NCBI GenBank assembly: GCA_002392645.1
Contig: DGHL01000072.1
Span: 1-6,293, forward strand
Reading direction: 5' to 3'
DNA: 6,293 nucleotides
DNA from: Prevotellaceae bacterium UBA3849
GTDB lineage: Bacteria; Bacteroidota; Bacteroidia; Bacteroidales; Bacteroidaceae
Both the position numbers and the translations under genes were made by a program. Under the pieces are notes generated by a model that was not told where the DNA came from, made no database searches, and worked only from the letters and a program-made list of their open reading frames with translations. Positions 1 to 6,289 of this stretch are shown piece after piece. How positions within the stretch are numbered: the first letter of the stretch is position 1; each line of letters opens with the position of its first letter.

Positions 1-699
1 GCCCTTATAAGCGGCAGCACCTGATGTGTCATGGTGGAAGTGACCACCTGTGATGTTAAGCTCTACATCTCCGAATATCTGTCCGAGAGTAGTATAGTTA
101 GAAGCGTTGTTTGAAGCACGCTTGGTATTGTAGTAATAGTCCGTACCACGACCGCCAGCGAACACACCGTTCTTGAGGTAGAAGTCACCACCATTGATTG
201 TAAGTGAAGCAACAGGGTGATCAGCACCTTCCTTGCCATAGATATTACCGCTTCGGTAGTTAGGATAAGACCCACTGTCATTAGCCAACCAAACTGTAGG
301 CGTGTAGCCAGAGCCACCACCATAGATACCGTCGATAGGCTTCGTAGGAGAGCCGAATACGCCGTCGTTAATCAAAACGGTAGTCTGAGCATCCTCAGGG
401 TCAATAAGTGTGTATCGCAGAGAGTCACCTGCCACGTCGAAGTCCTCGTAGCACTTAATATATACCTTCTGTGCTCCACGATGAGTATTGAACGTATTCC
501 AGTCGCCGTAGTCAACCTGACCGTTCTTGTCAGTTACCCAGTAAGGCAGACGCTGCGCAGTATTATCCGAAACGGTCTCTGCTACATGGTACATACCATT
601 TACGCCACCTGCACCTGTAGCATACAGACCTGGGAAGATTTTCGTGGTTGTATTATTCTCAGGCAGGAGGGTAAACATTCCACCGTTCATGGTAATGGA
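1..699 (-). repeat. Glycine-rich protein repeats, 'NGG-x-F ... (L/I/V)-Y/F-x-G/T-G' units
   Basis: At least four units follow one another from residue 1807: TMNGGMF with GLYATGAGG (1809-1838), LINDGVF with GIYGGGSG (1915-1937), TINGGDF with GVFAGGRG (1973-1991), and NITGGHF (2021-2027), which is cut by the window edge. The unit pairs a beta-strand ending in a GG turn with a second strand ending in a glycine cluster. The second motif recurs at residues 1832, 1932 and 1986, with an earlier relative, LYGGGVG, at 1783. The DNA of the units is not alike enough to be a tandem nucleotide repeat. The array probably continues past base 1. Confidence 0.65.
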
Positions 700-1944
700 A
701 GTCCTTCCCAAGAATGGAATGGTAATCATGCCGCTAGCACTAAGCGCACGTCCTACACCACCACCATACAACTCAGTAAGTTTTACACGAGCATTCTTAA
801 CTTCAGAGGTCTCATCGGCTGCTGCAAAACGAGAAGCAGAAGGGTCAATCAGAATGTTGGCGCGTCCCATAAAGGCATTGAACGGCATATAATGACCTGT
901 CCACCAGTGTGCACTTGCCGTACGCAACGCACCAAGCGTTCCACTTGCGATACGTCCAACATAACCACTATATACGTTGATATCAACATTACCGTACATT
1001 GCACCCTCGTGGTTACCGGCAAGGATAAGACCTACATCGTAGTGAGCTATTCCGTTATTTGTACTTATGATGTTAGCGTTAGCATCATTAAAGGTACGAT
1101 TTATATCGATGTTGATAGAGCATCTTAGCGGCATATTCGGAGTACCTATCATACCCTGACCGTGATTGTTATTGTCAAGATTCTGACGATATGAAGAACA
1201 TATTACAGAGTAGTGACCTGACTTGATGTTTATCTTGAAACCATCCTTGCCATGAGGTAGCCAAGGCTTGCCATTATCCATATTACCCTGCATCTTGGTG
1301 TAATCAAAGCCATTGGTGTCATCTCTAAAACGTCTGTCATTCATGAAGCCGCCGAAAATCTGGAAGTCATGGACCTGAGCTCCATCAACGCTACCATATT
1401 TGTCGTCGTATCTCATTCCCTTAGTAATGATTCCATCACCCATTTCTAGGTCGTGGTATTGGCAATAGAGTATGTTATATGTGTTTCCACCCTGGAACGT
1501 AAGATGCTGGAATCTTGTGTCACCGAAAAGTCCCATACCATATTCAGAGCTGGTACCAAACGTTATCTGGGCAGTAGTACGATAGTCATTATCACTATCA
1601 AGGTAACCCGTGATGGTTACATTCTTCCACATATTGCTGTTTGTCCACCAAGCATCCTCCGAGTCTTTATCTGCACTTTTGTTAGTCCACGTGTTAGCGT
1701 ACCAAGTTGAAGCAGTATTCGTTTCACCATTTTTAAGACTGCCTTCAAGCATGAAGCCTTCTCTGGTGCGTTCATAATTACTGTTACTCATCAGGACGAT
1801 GATGTTGTCATCCCAAGTAACACCATCAACGAGCTGAGAGTAAGCCTTGTGCCAAGATACTACAGGATGGGCTTTATCCTTACCGTCATTGTCATCACTG
1901 GCTGAACCCGTAGAGTTGCTCGGGTCAAGGTATATCACCATCAC
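1..1944 (-). other. Beta-helix module C (from residue 1392), different family from A/B
   Basis: VMVIYLDP (1392-1399), an Asp/Asn/Gly-rich loop, then HPVVSWHKAYSQL (1417-1429) and WDDNIIVLMS (1435-1444) match the opening of DUF1565-like right-handed beta-helix proteins, where a 'Y-V-D-P ... G-x-D ... P-x-x-T/S-W' signature starts the helix. Later turns are FQHLTFQGG (1536-1544), YCQYHDLEMG (1551-1560), KINIKSGHY (1628-1636), VDINVYSGYVGRI (1711-1723), and glycine-rich units beyond 1783. Nothing resembles the catalytic residues of pectate lyases or related enzymes, so a structural or binding role is more likely than a lyase. The module is not complete at the window edge. Confidence 0.65.
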
Positions 1945-4900
1945 ATTTGCTGGCAACTTGCTGACGGTGAACTGCCATGTGTTAGCTTCGCGGTAGGTAC
2001 TCGGTACAGTATTGTCAACAACCGTGATGACACAGTAGCGTACTGTGGTCTCGTCTGTTGTAACGCTGAGCTCAGCAGTAGTATTACCCGTCTCTGTAGA
2101 TTTGGTTGCATTTGACACGCTGCCCTTATACCACTGGTAGGTTACTCCGAAACCAGCATCCGTGAGAGTAGCTGTCGTAGCAGAAGTGGTAGGGCTGAGT
2201 GACAGTTTAGCCTGCATAGTCCAGTCATGTTCACTACCAGTCTTGTCGGCAGAGGCAGTAATCTCGTCGGTCTTTGGAATAAGGAGAACCTCTGAGTCCG
2301 CAGTGCCTGCACTTTCAGTTCCTCTGCCTATATAAGCCCTACAGAAGATATACTGGTTGTGGATTGATGGGGTTGCGGTATAGGTGTTTTCTGTTAACAC
2401 TTCTGTAAGAGCCTGCTCGGTATCTGCGTCAGCAACCCTCACTTTTTTGAACCATTGATATTCACGCGTACCTGTAGAAGCTGTGTTGATGGTTGCCGTG
2501 AGTACATGACCCTCCGTGAGCGAAGTACCTGTGTATGTATCCTTAGCAACTACGAAAAGGCCGGTAGTTTCGCCTATCTTGACAATAGGACGAGCACCTC
2601 CCACATTAGAGCCTGTATCAGAGTCCCAGTTCCACTTGTAGTCCTTGATGAGCAGCTGTTGGTCGTCGGTAAGGGTGGAATAGTCGTTAAAGGCATCGGT
2701 AACATCGGTGCTGGCTGCTTCAGCAAAGTTACCCGCATTGGCACCCTGATACTCATAGAGTTCGCCGTCACTGGCGTAATTACCCGCCGTGGCATCTGAG
2801 TTCGTGCCGCTGTTAGGATCTGGGAACGACGGCGTCTCCTTTATGCTGCGGTAACCGAAGTTAGATGTTACGGGTGGGTATGTCTCAGTGATTCTCTTGT
2901 AACCTGCCGTATAGTTCGTTCCGCCGTAATTTTGTTTAGAACTCTCGGTATAGATATCGAAGTTACTATAGTACATGCCCGTAGCATCGAAATTTGCGGT
3001 GGCTGAGGTATTGCCCGTATAGTGGGCTGCCATCATGCGGAAGTTTTCGCCTGCAAAGCCGTTCCAAGAGACATAGCCGAAGATAGGACCCGCCATGGCA
3101 TTGCGTGCACGTATCCTACCTGTATATACAGACGGACGTGGGAAAGGTACGGTGTTCTGCGCTGCATTGGAATGTAAGCTACCCACAATACCGCCAACGT
3201 TGAACTTTTGCATATGCTGAGCATTGTTGGTAACACTGAACTCGGCTTTTTGTATATCGATGTCGGCATCGGAAGACAGATAATGCATTTTGGCATCGGC
3301 AAGCGTGCTATTATCATTAGTAATACCTGCCGTAGCACGACCTACGACACCACCGATGGACAAGCGCTTGGCGGCAAGCTTGTAAGTGGAAGAGCCGTCA
3401 TCGGTAATCTTACTGTTGGTTACAGAGATATTCTCTATGGTAGAGTAGTTGCCAGCAATGCCAGCGAGCGGACCTATATAACAGTTGTTAGCCTTTGAGG
3501 TTGCACTGCCGTTGTTATAATAGAAAGAGGTGTTGTCTGTCTTGTGGGTGAAGACGGCATCGTCAATGATGAGGTTGCGCACGGCAGCATTGGTTGCCGT
3601 AGTCTCGCCCACCTTATAATATTGGTTGGGGCTACCTATGACGCTGAAGAGTCCCCAAACGCTATTCACGTTATCATTGGCATACCCTGCTGCCCATGTC
3701 TGGCGGAGACCTGAAATCTTGTAGCCCTTGCCGTCGAACACACCTGCGAAGGTGAAATTGTTGTTGTAGGTGCCATGGTTACCGTCGCTGTAGTATATCG
3801 GATAGCTTATGGGACCGATAGGCGTGAAGTTGTAAGAGGTGTTGAGCGTGATGTTTGCAGCCAACTCATAGTAAGCCTGGTTGTAGCTTATCTGGGAATT
3901 GGTTGCCACGTTCTGCACCATATCACGGTAATAACATGCGTTACCGCTGTTGAGACCTGAAGAGAAGTGTATGAACTCCTGACGCATGCTGGTAGTCTGC
4001 TTCATCTGCTCAGACATCAGTCGCAGGTCCTTCTCATCTTTAATAAGGTACGGGTGTTCCTTTGTACCCGCATCATACGTGTAGGTATGGACACCAGTAG
4101 TCTTGGTGCCTACACTTTCTGACCCCTTGAAGTCGAGACGTGCCACGGGGATGTAGCTGACAGCCTGCGCAAGGATGTTGCTACTGACGTCGAGTGCCTG
4201 TACTATGACGCTGGTACCGTTCTGGTAGCCCTGCGTATAGCTGAAGCTCGGGTCAACAGACTTGGTAGTGCCAGCGCCCTTGTCGGTACCATCTACATAC
4301 CACTGGTATGAGCTGATGTCGTCAGCGTCGGTACCAGTTGCCTCCACCGCGAACTCATGGGCAGCGAAGCCGCGCTGTCCCTTGTTGTTGTCGGTAAGCG
4401 TGAGGGTTATCTTCTTGGCACCCGTCTTGCCCATGGCGGTCTCCACGTTCTTCTCGACTGCCGTCTCGTAACTGGTTGCCGCAGCAGAAGCGAGGTACTT
4501 GGTGTCGCGGTTGACTCCCTGACCGTAGTACATATAGTACCATGGGAATGAGGTGATGTTCTTGTTGTACTCTGGGAACATAAACTGCTCGCCGAGCCTC
4601 CAGTCAGATACTGTGGAAGGAGCCACTGAAGCCTTGTTGTCCGTCGTGCCGCTGTTGCGCTCTGCCCACCACAGCACGGTAGAGCTGCGGCGCGGCGTGC
4701 CCTGGAAACGGTTGTGGCGCAGGAGCTTGTTGGCTGCGATATACTTCAAGCCGTCAATAGTCTCTACATCGGAAGCCTTGTAGTTGACATAGCGCTTGGC
4801 ACTGCCATACGTACCGTCAGCAGGGACATAGTAATTGTCACCAGATTCCTGCGTCGGCGTGCCAAGAGTGTAATACAGTCCTATCTTGTAGTCGCCATAG

Positions 4901-6117
4901 TGCCAAGTGGAAGAGGCGCTGCGCTCCACCTCGTCGGTGTTGCTCTCAGCCTCACCGCCATAGTAGTTGATGAGGTGCTCATAGTTTGGTTTGTCGTCCT
5001 GCGTGGAAGCAAGACATGGTGCCACGACGGCAAACGGAGCAAACACCTTGCCTGAGAAGTAGAGGTTCTCGTTGTATTTGTGGGGGATAACGTTGACACC
5101 AATGACACCGCCCACCATAAAGAGGTTGCGGGCATAGTTGCCCACTACGTCGGGGGTGTAGGCGGTGAAGTTGATGTTGGCACCCGTCACGCTGCAGTTG
5201 TCTGCCGTGCTTATGGTAGTGGTGTTGTTATTGCTGCTATACATATAGCCCACTGCGCCACCGAAGAAGAAGCGCACGTTGGAGTTGCCCGTGCGGTAGG
5301 TCAGCGTACCGGTAGAAGTCACCGTAGGATTCTTCACCACGATGTTGTTGACACGCATGGCGCAGTTGTTCTGGCTGTAGGCAATGCCGGTACTGGTGTA
5401 CCAGTTAGACAGCTGACTCGCATTGAAGCGCATGACAGGACTGTCAATCTTGATGTTCTCAAAGCTTGAGTATATGTGGACATTACCCATGAGGAAGCCT
5501 ATCATGTGGTCGTTGGAGCTGTGCACGCTCTCTATCTCCACCACCGGATCCTTGAGGGTGAAATTCTTCATTACTGCACGCTTGGAACTGGTACCACGGA
5601 TGGCGCAGAACAGACCGTAGCGATACTGGTTGTTGGCATTTGAAGGGTTGTCGGTACTCCTTACCACGATCTTCATGTCGCTGATGGTGTGACCATCACC
5701 ATCGAACACAGCCTGAAGACTCTGGTTGCGTCCCTCACCGAATATCCACTCACGACCGTTGTCACCGTCGAGGTCGATGTCGGTGGTCAGCTTGAAGTAG
5801 CCGTAGAAGTTGTTGCTTCCAGTGAAGACATGACCGGCAAGGTAACCCAGCGTGGCAAACTCCTTCGCACTGCGGATGGTGTAAGGGTCAGCCTCGGTAC
5901 CTGAACCACCGAAGTAGTTGCCAAGCTGCAAAGCATTGGGAGCAGCTGTTCCGTTGGCAGGTTTGTCATACGTTCCGTCCCATACGCTTGTGTCCGCCTG
6001 CGCGTAAGAAAAAACGCTGAGGGACATGAGCAACACTGCCACAAAGCGGCATAGTGAACTGGTTGGTTTTACGATGTTAAACTTTGGTAAGTAAAATTTG
6101 GTCATAAGCTTGGTCAT
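1..6117 (-). CDS. Giant exported beta-helix / Ig-like repeat protein, 3' end outside window
   Basis: The frame is open for all 2039 codons from the ATG at 6117 to base 1, with no stop or frameshift, so the C-terminus is missing. A signal peptide sends the protein out of the cytoplasm. The order of parts is: beta-helix module A (70-559), Ig-like 1 (569-660), module B (680-1179), Ig-like 2 and 3 (1180-1388), and module C (1392 onward), which ends in glycine-rich repeats. Asn, Thr, Gly, Ser and Tyr are abundant and Cys is scarce, as is usual for extracellular repeat proteins. GLUG-like motifs (GG-x-V/I-G at 286, 336, 922 and 975) and YQW(Y/F) motifs (604, 1220, 1327) resemble large Bacteroidales surface proteins. 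A role in adhesion or glycan contact is inference; I see no enzyme motif. Whether a lipid anchor, type IX sorting domain or other C-terminal signal exists cannot be seen. The gene has its own promoter, and no neighbour gene is visible. Confidence is high that it is a real gene and low on function. Confidence 0.95.
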   Translation of the reverse strand, partial: MTKLMTKFYLPKFNIVKPTSSLCRFVAVLLMSLSVFSYAQADTSVWDGTYDKPANGTAAPNALQLGNYFGGSGTEADPYTIRSAKEFATLGYLAGHVFTGSNNFYGYFKLTTDIDLDGDNGREWIFGEGRNQSLQAVFDGDGHTISDMKIVVRSTDNPSNANNQYRYGLFCAIRGTSSKRAVMKNFTLKDPVVEIESVHSSNDHMIGFLMGNVHIYSSFENIKIDSPVMRFNASQLSNWYTSTGIAYSQNNCAMRVNNIVVKNPTVTSTGTLTYRTGNSNVRFFFGGAVGYMYSSNNNTTTISTADNCSVTGANINFTAYTPDVVGNYARNLFMVGGVIGVNVIPHKYNENLYFSGKVFAPFAVVAPCLASTQDDKPNYEHLINYYGGEAESNTDEVERSASSTWHYGDYKIGLYYTLGTPTQESGDNYYVPADGTYGSAKRYVNYKASDVETIDGLKYIAANKLLRHNRFQGTPRRSSTVLWWAERNSGTTDNKASVAPSTVSDWRLGEQFMFPEYNKNITSFPWYYMYYGQGVNRDTKYLASAAATSYETAVEKNVETAMGKTGAKKITLTLTDNNKGQRGFAAHEFAVEATGTDADDISSYQWYVDGTDKGAGTTKSVDPSFSYTQGYQNGTSVIVQALDVSSNILAQAVSYIPVARLDFKGSESVGTKTTGVHTYTYDAGTKEHPYLIKDEKDLRLMSEQMKQTTSMRQEFIHFSSGLNSGNACYYRDMVQNVATNSQISYNQAYYELAANITLNTSYNFTPIGPISYPIYYSDGNHGTYNNNFTFAGVFDGKGYKISGLRQTWAAGYANDNVNSVWGLFSVIGSPNQYYKVGETTATNAAVRNLIIDDAVFTHKTDNTSFYYNNGSATSKANNCYIGPLAGIAGNYSTIENISVTNSKITDDGSSTYKLAAKRLSIGGVVGRATAGITNDNSTLADAKMHYLSSDADIDIQKAEFSVTNNAQHMQKFNVGGIVGSLHSNAAQNTVPFPRPSVYTGRIRARNAMAGPIFGYVSWNGFAGENFRMMAAHYTGNTSATANFDATGMYYSNFDIYTESSKQNYGGTNYTAGYKRITETYPPVTSNFGYRSIKETPSFPDPNSGTNSDATAGNYASDGELYEYQGANAGNFAEAASTDVTDAFNDYSTLTDDQQLLIKDYKWNWDSDTGSNVGGARPIVKIGETTGLFVVAKDTYTGTSLTEGHVLTATINTASTGTREYQWFKKVRVADADTEQALTEVLTENTYTATPSIHNQYIFCRAYIGRGTESAGTADSEVLLIPKTDEITASADKTGSEHDWTMQAKLSLSPTTSATTATLTDAGFGVTYQWYKGSVSNATKSTETGNTTAELSVTTDETTVRYCVITVVDNTVPSTYREANTWQFTVSKLPANVMVIYLDPSNSTGSASDDNDGKDKAHPVVSWHKAYSQLVDGVTWDDNIIVLMSNSNYERTREGFMLEGSLKNGETNTASTWYANTWTNKSADKDSEDAWWTNSNMWKNVTITGYLDSDNDYRTTAQITFGTSSEYGMGLFGDTRFQHLTFQGGNTYNILYCQYHDLEMGDGIITKGMRYDDKYGSVDGAQVHDFQIFGGFMNDRRFRDDTNGFDYTKMQGNMDNGKPWLPHGKDGFKINIKSGHYSVICSSYRQNLDNNNHGQGMIGTPNMPLRCSINIDINRTFNDANANIISTNNGIAHYDVGLILAGNHEGAMYGNVDINVYSGYVGRIASGTLGALRTASAHWWTGHYMPFNAFMGRANILIDPSASRFAAADETSEVKNARVKLTELYGGGVGRALSASGMITIPFLGRTSITMNGGMFTLLPENNTTTKIFPGLYATGAGGVNGMYHVAETVSDNTAQRLPYWVTDKNGQVDYGDWNTFNTHRGAQKVYIKCYEDFDVAGDSLRYTLIDPEDAQTTVLINDGVFGSPTKPIDGIYGGGSGYTPTVWLANDSGSYPNYRSGNIYGKEGADHPVASLTINGGDFYLKNGVFAGGRGTDYYYNTKRASNNASNYTTLGQIFGDVELNITGGHFHHDTSGAAAYKG
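1954..2232 (-). other. Ig-like domain 3 (residues about 1296-1388)
   Basis: The segment has WTMQAKLSLS as a first strand, VTYQWYKGS (1325-1333) with the conserved Trp, and VRYCVITVVD (1359-1368) as the F-strand. As in domain 2, the F-strand cysteine (1362) has no visible partner. The final strand TWQFTVSKL leads straight into module C, so this pair of Ig-like domains joins two different kinds of beta-helix. Confidence 0.6.
2272..2580 (-). other. Ig-like domain 2 (residues about 1180-1282)
   Basis: KIGETTGLFVV begins the segment, EYQWFKKV (1219-1226) supplies the conserved Trp, and QYIFCRAYI (1256-1264) looks like an F-strand with the usual Tyr-x-x-Cys placement. I see no cysteine in the expected B-strand partner region (about 1200-1215), so the canonical disulfide is probably absent. 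It sits directly before a second such domain and after module B. Confidence 0.55.
2581..4080 (-). other. Beta-helix module B (residues 680-1179), diverged copy of A
   Basis: Landmarks recur in the same order as in module A: AGTKEHPYLI (683-692), LAANITL, VFDGKGYKI (793-801), WGLF (821-824), VRNLIIDDAV (847-856), IENISV (894-899), GGVVG (922-926) and GGIVG (975-979). Spacings agree well for some pairs: FDG to GLF is 30 residues in A and 28 in B, and the two GLUG-like motifs are 50 and 53 apart. B carries extra sequence between its entry motif and FDG, including a segment rich in Met, Gln and Ser near 700-735. The last part (about 1000-1179) is Tyr-, Asn- and Thr-rich and less regular. The copies are far too diverged for a recent DNA duplication. 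Confidence 0.7.
4138..4413 (-). other. Ig-like domain 1 (residues about 569-660)
   Basis: A strand-like stretch KKITLTLTD (568-576) is followed by SYQWYVDG (603-610), the C-strand tryptophan signature of bacterial Ig-like and PKD-like modules, then by SVIVQALDV (616-645 region), a typical F-strand. It lies between the two beta-helix modules and probably acts as a spacer or rigid joint. The exact Ig subfamily cannot be told by eye. Confidence 0.6.
4441..5910 (-). other. Beta-helix module A (residues 70-559), GLUG-like
   Basis: The module opens with GGSGTEADPY (70-79), a common entry motif of Bacteroidales repeat proteins, followed by the strand FKLTTDIDL and by VFDGDGHTI (137-145). Next come YGLF (167-170), a KNFTLKDPVV turn (about 184-193), FENIKI (219-224), and two GLUG-like turns, GGAVG (286-290) and GGVIG (336-340). 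This order is typical of a right-handed parallel beta-helix built from short strands and Asn/Gly turns. The far end (about 500-556) leaves the repeat pattern and is rich in aromatics, including WYYMYY (546-551). The module is the first copy of an internal duplication; module B repeats its landmarks in the same order. The fold comes from motif recognition, not a profile search. Confidence 0.7.
6001..6117 (-). other. Signal peptide (residues 1-39) and start choice
   Basis: The N-terminus has basic residues (K3, K7, K12, K17, R24), then the hydrophobic stretch FVAVLLMSLSVF (25-36). Cleavage fits after S-Y-A (39, before Q40) or after A-Q-A (41, before D42). Cys23 lies before the hydrophobic core, so it is not a lipoprotein lipobox, and Sec signal peptidase I processing is the likely route. 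The n-region is long if translation starts at 6117. A second in-frame ATG at 6105 (Met5) would also give a good signal peptide. I chose 6117 because it is the first in-frame ATG after the promoter, but 6105 is nearly as likely. Confidence 0.85.
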
Positions 6118-6198
6118 AGCTTTTATCTTGCGTTTTGTAATTTATCCTTAATAATTCAATGCGCTGAACTCCTTTCATACTGAAAAATGCTCAAGAAG
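6118..6198 (-). promoter_or_regulatory. 5' leader and A-rich translation start without Shine-Dalgarno
   Basis: The bases just before the ATG at 6117 are A-rich (ACAAAACGCAAGATAAAAGCT) with no GGAGG-like site at the right distance, as is normal in Bacteroidetes. The only SD-like string, AAAGGAG (6175-6169), is about 50 bases too far upstream. A short hairpin, TTTCA-GTA-TGAAA (6185-6173), lies just before it. An overlapping small frame starts at 6178 (see findings). Transcript start is inferred from the promoter. Confidence 0.55.
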
Positions 6199-6289
6199 TC
6201 ATGCAAAGTTACACATTTATATATATGTACGCAAAAGATTTAACATTTTTCCCATTCTGCGTTAACGAAATTTCACACTCTTGAAGCAT
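6187..6289. repeat. Bulged inverted repeat flanking the promoter
   Basis: On the minus strand, ATGCTTCAAGAGT (6289-6277) and ACTTCTTGAGCAT (6199-6187) are reverse complements over 12 of 13 bases if one unpaired base is allowed in each arm, or 9 of 13 without gaps. The 77 bases between them contain the whole predicted promoter. The arms are too far apart for a simple hairpin. The arrangement recalls Bacteroidales invertible promoters, but the bulges make this uncertain. Confidence 0.3.
6204..6235 (-). promoter_or_regulatory. Bacteroidetes-type promoter
   Basis: On the minus strand, TTTG (6235-6232) is followed by a 20-base spacer and TAACTTTG (6211-6204). This exactly matches the known Bacteroidetes sigma-ABfr consensus of a -33 TTTG and a -7 TAnnTTTG with a spacer of about 19-21 bases. 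The spacer contains an alternating TA run (ACATATATATA). Transcription should start near 6196-6200, giving a leader of about 80 bases before the giant gene. No sigma-70 style -35/-10 pair competes with it here. Confidence 0.85.

Noticed and set aside
217..1128. Plus-strand open frame of 303 codons
   Set aside because: It is codon-aligned antisense to the giant gene and stays open only because the gene rarely uses TTA, CTA and TCA codons there; it ends where a CTA leucine codon reads as TAG. The translation has no domain character, and the sense frame clearly encodes a structured exported protein.
1..1944. Pectate lyase or other polysaccharide lyase activity of module C
   Set aside because: The beta-helix style is shared with lyases, but I see no recognisable catalytic Asp/Arg/Lys arrangement and many structural repeats.
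3033..3338. Minus-strand open frame of 101 codons in another frame
   Set aside because: It overlaps the long frame within module B, and its translation shows no recognisable domain or start context.
4714..5469. Plus-strand open frames of 113 and 129 codons (4714-5055, 5080-5469)
   Set aside because: Both lie fully inside module A on the opposite strand. Their Val-, Ala- and His-rich translations are typical of antisense reading of Asn-, Gly- and Thr-rich repeats.
6009..6014. Run of six T (coding strand) in the signal peptide codons as a phase-variation tract
   Set aside because: Six bases is too short to expect frequent slippage, and the frame is intact.
1..6117. Bacteroidetes O-glycosylation motifs, D-(S/T)-(A/I/L/V/M/T)
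   Set aside because: Among about fifteen D-S or D-T pairs seen by eye, only DSL at residues 1898-1900 fits, so the protein does not look like a heavily glycosylated substrate.
6173..6185. Hairpin in the leader as a terminator or riboswitch
   Set aside because: It has only five Watson-Crick pairs and a three-base loop, is AT-rich with no following U-tract, and matches no known riboswitch pattern.
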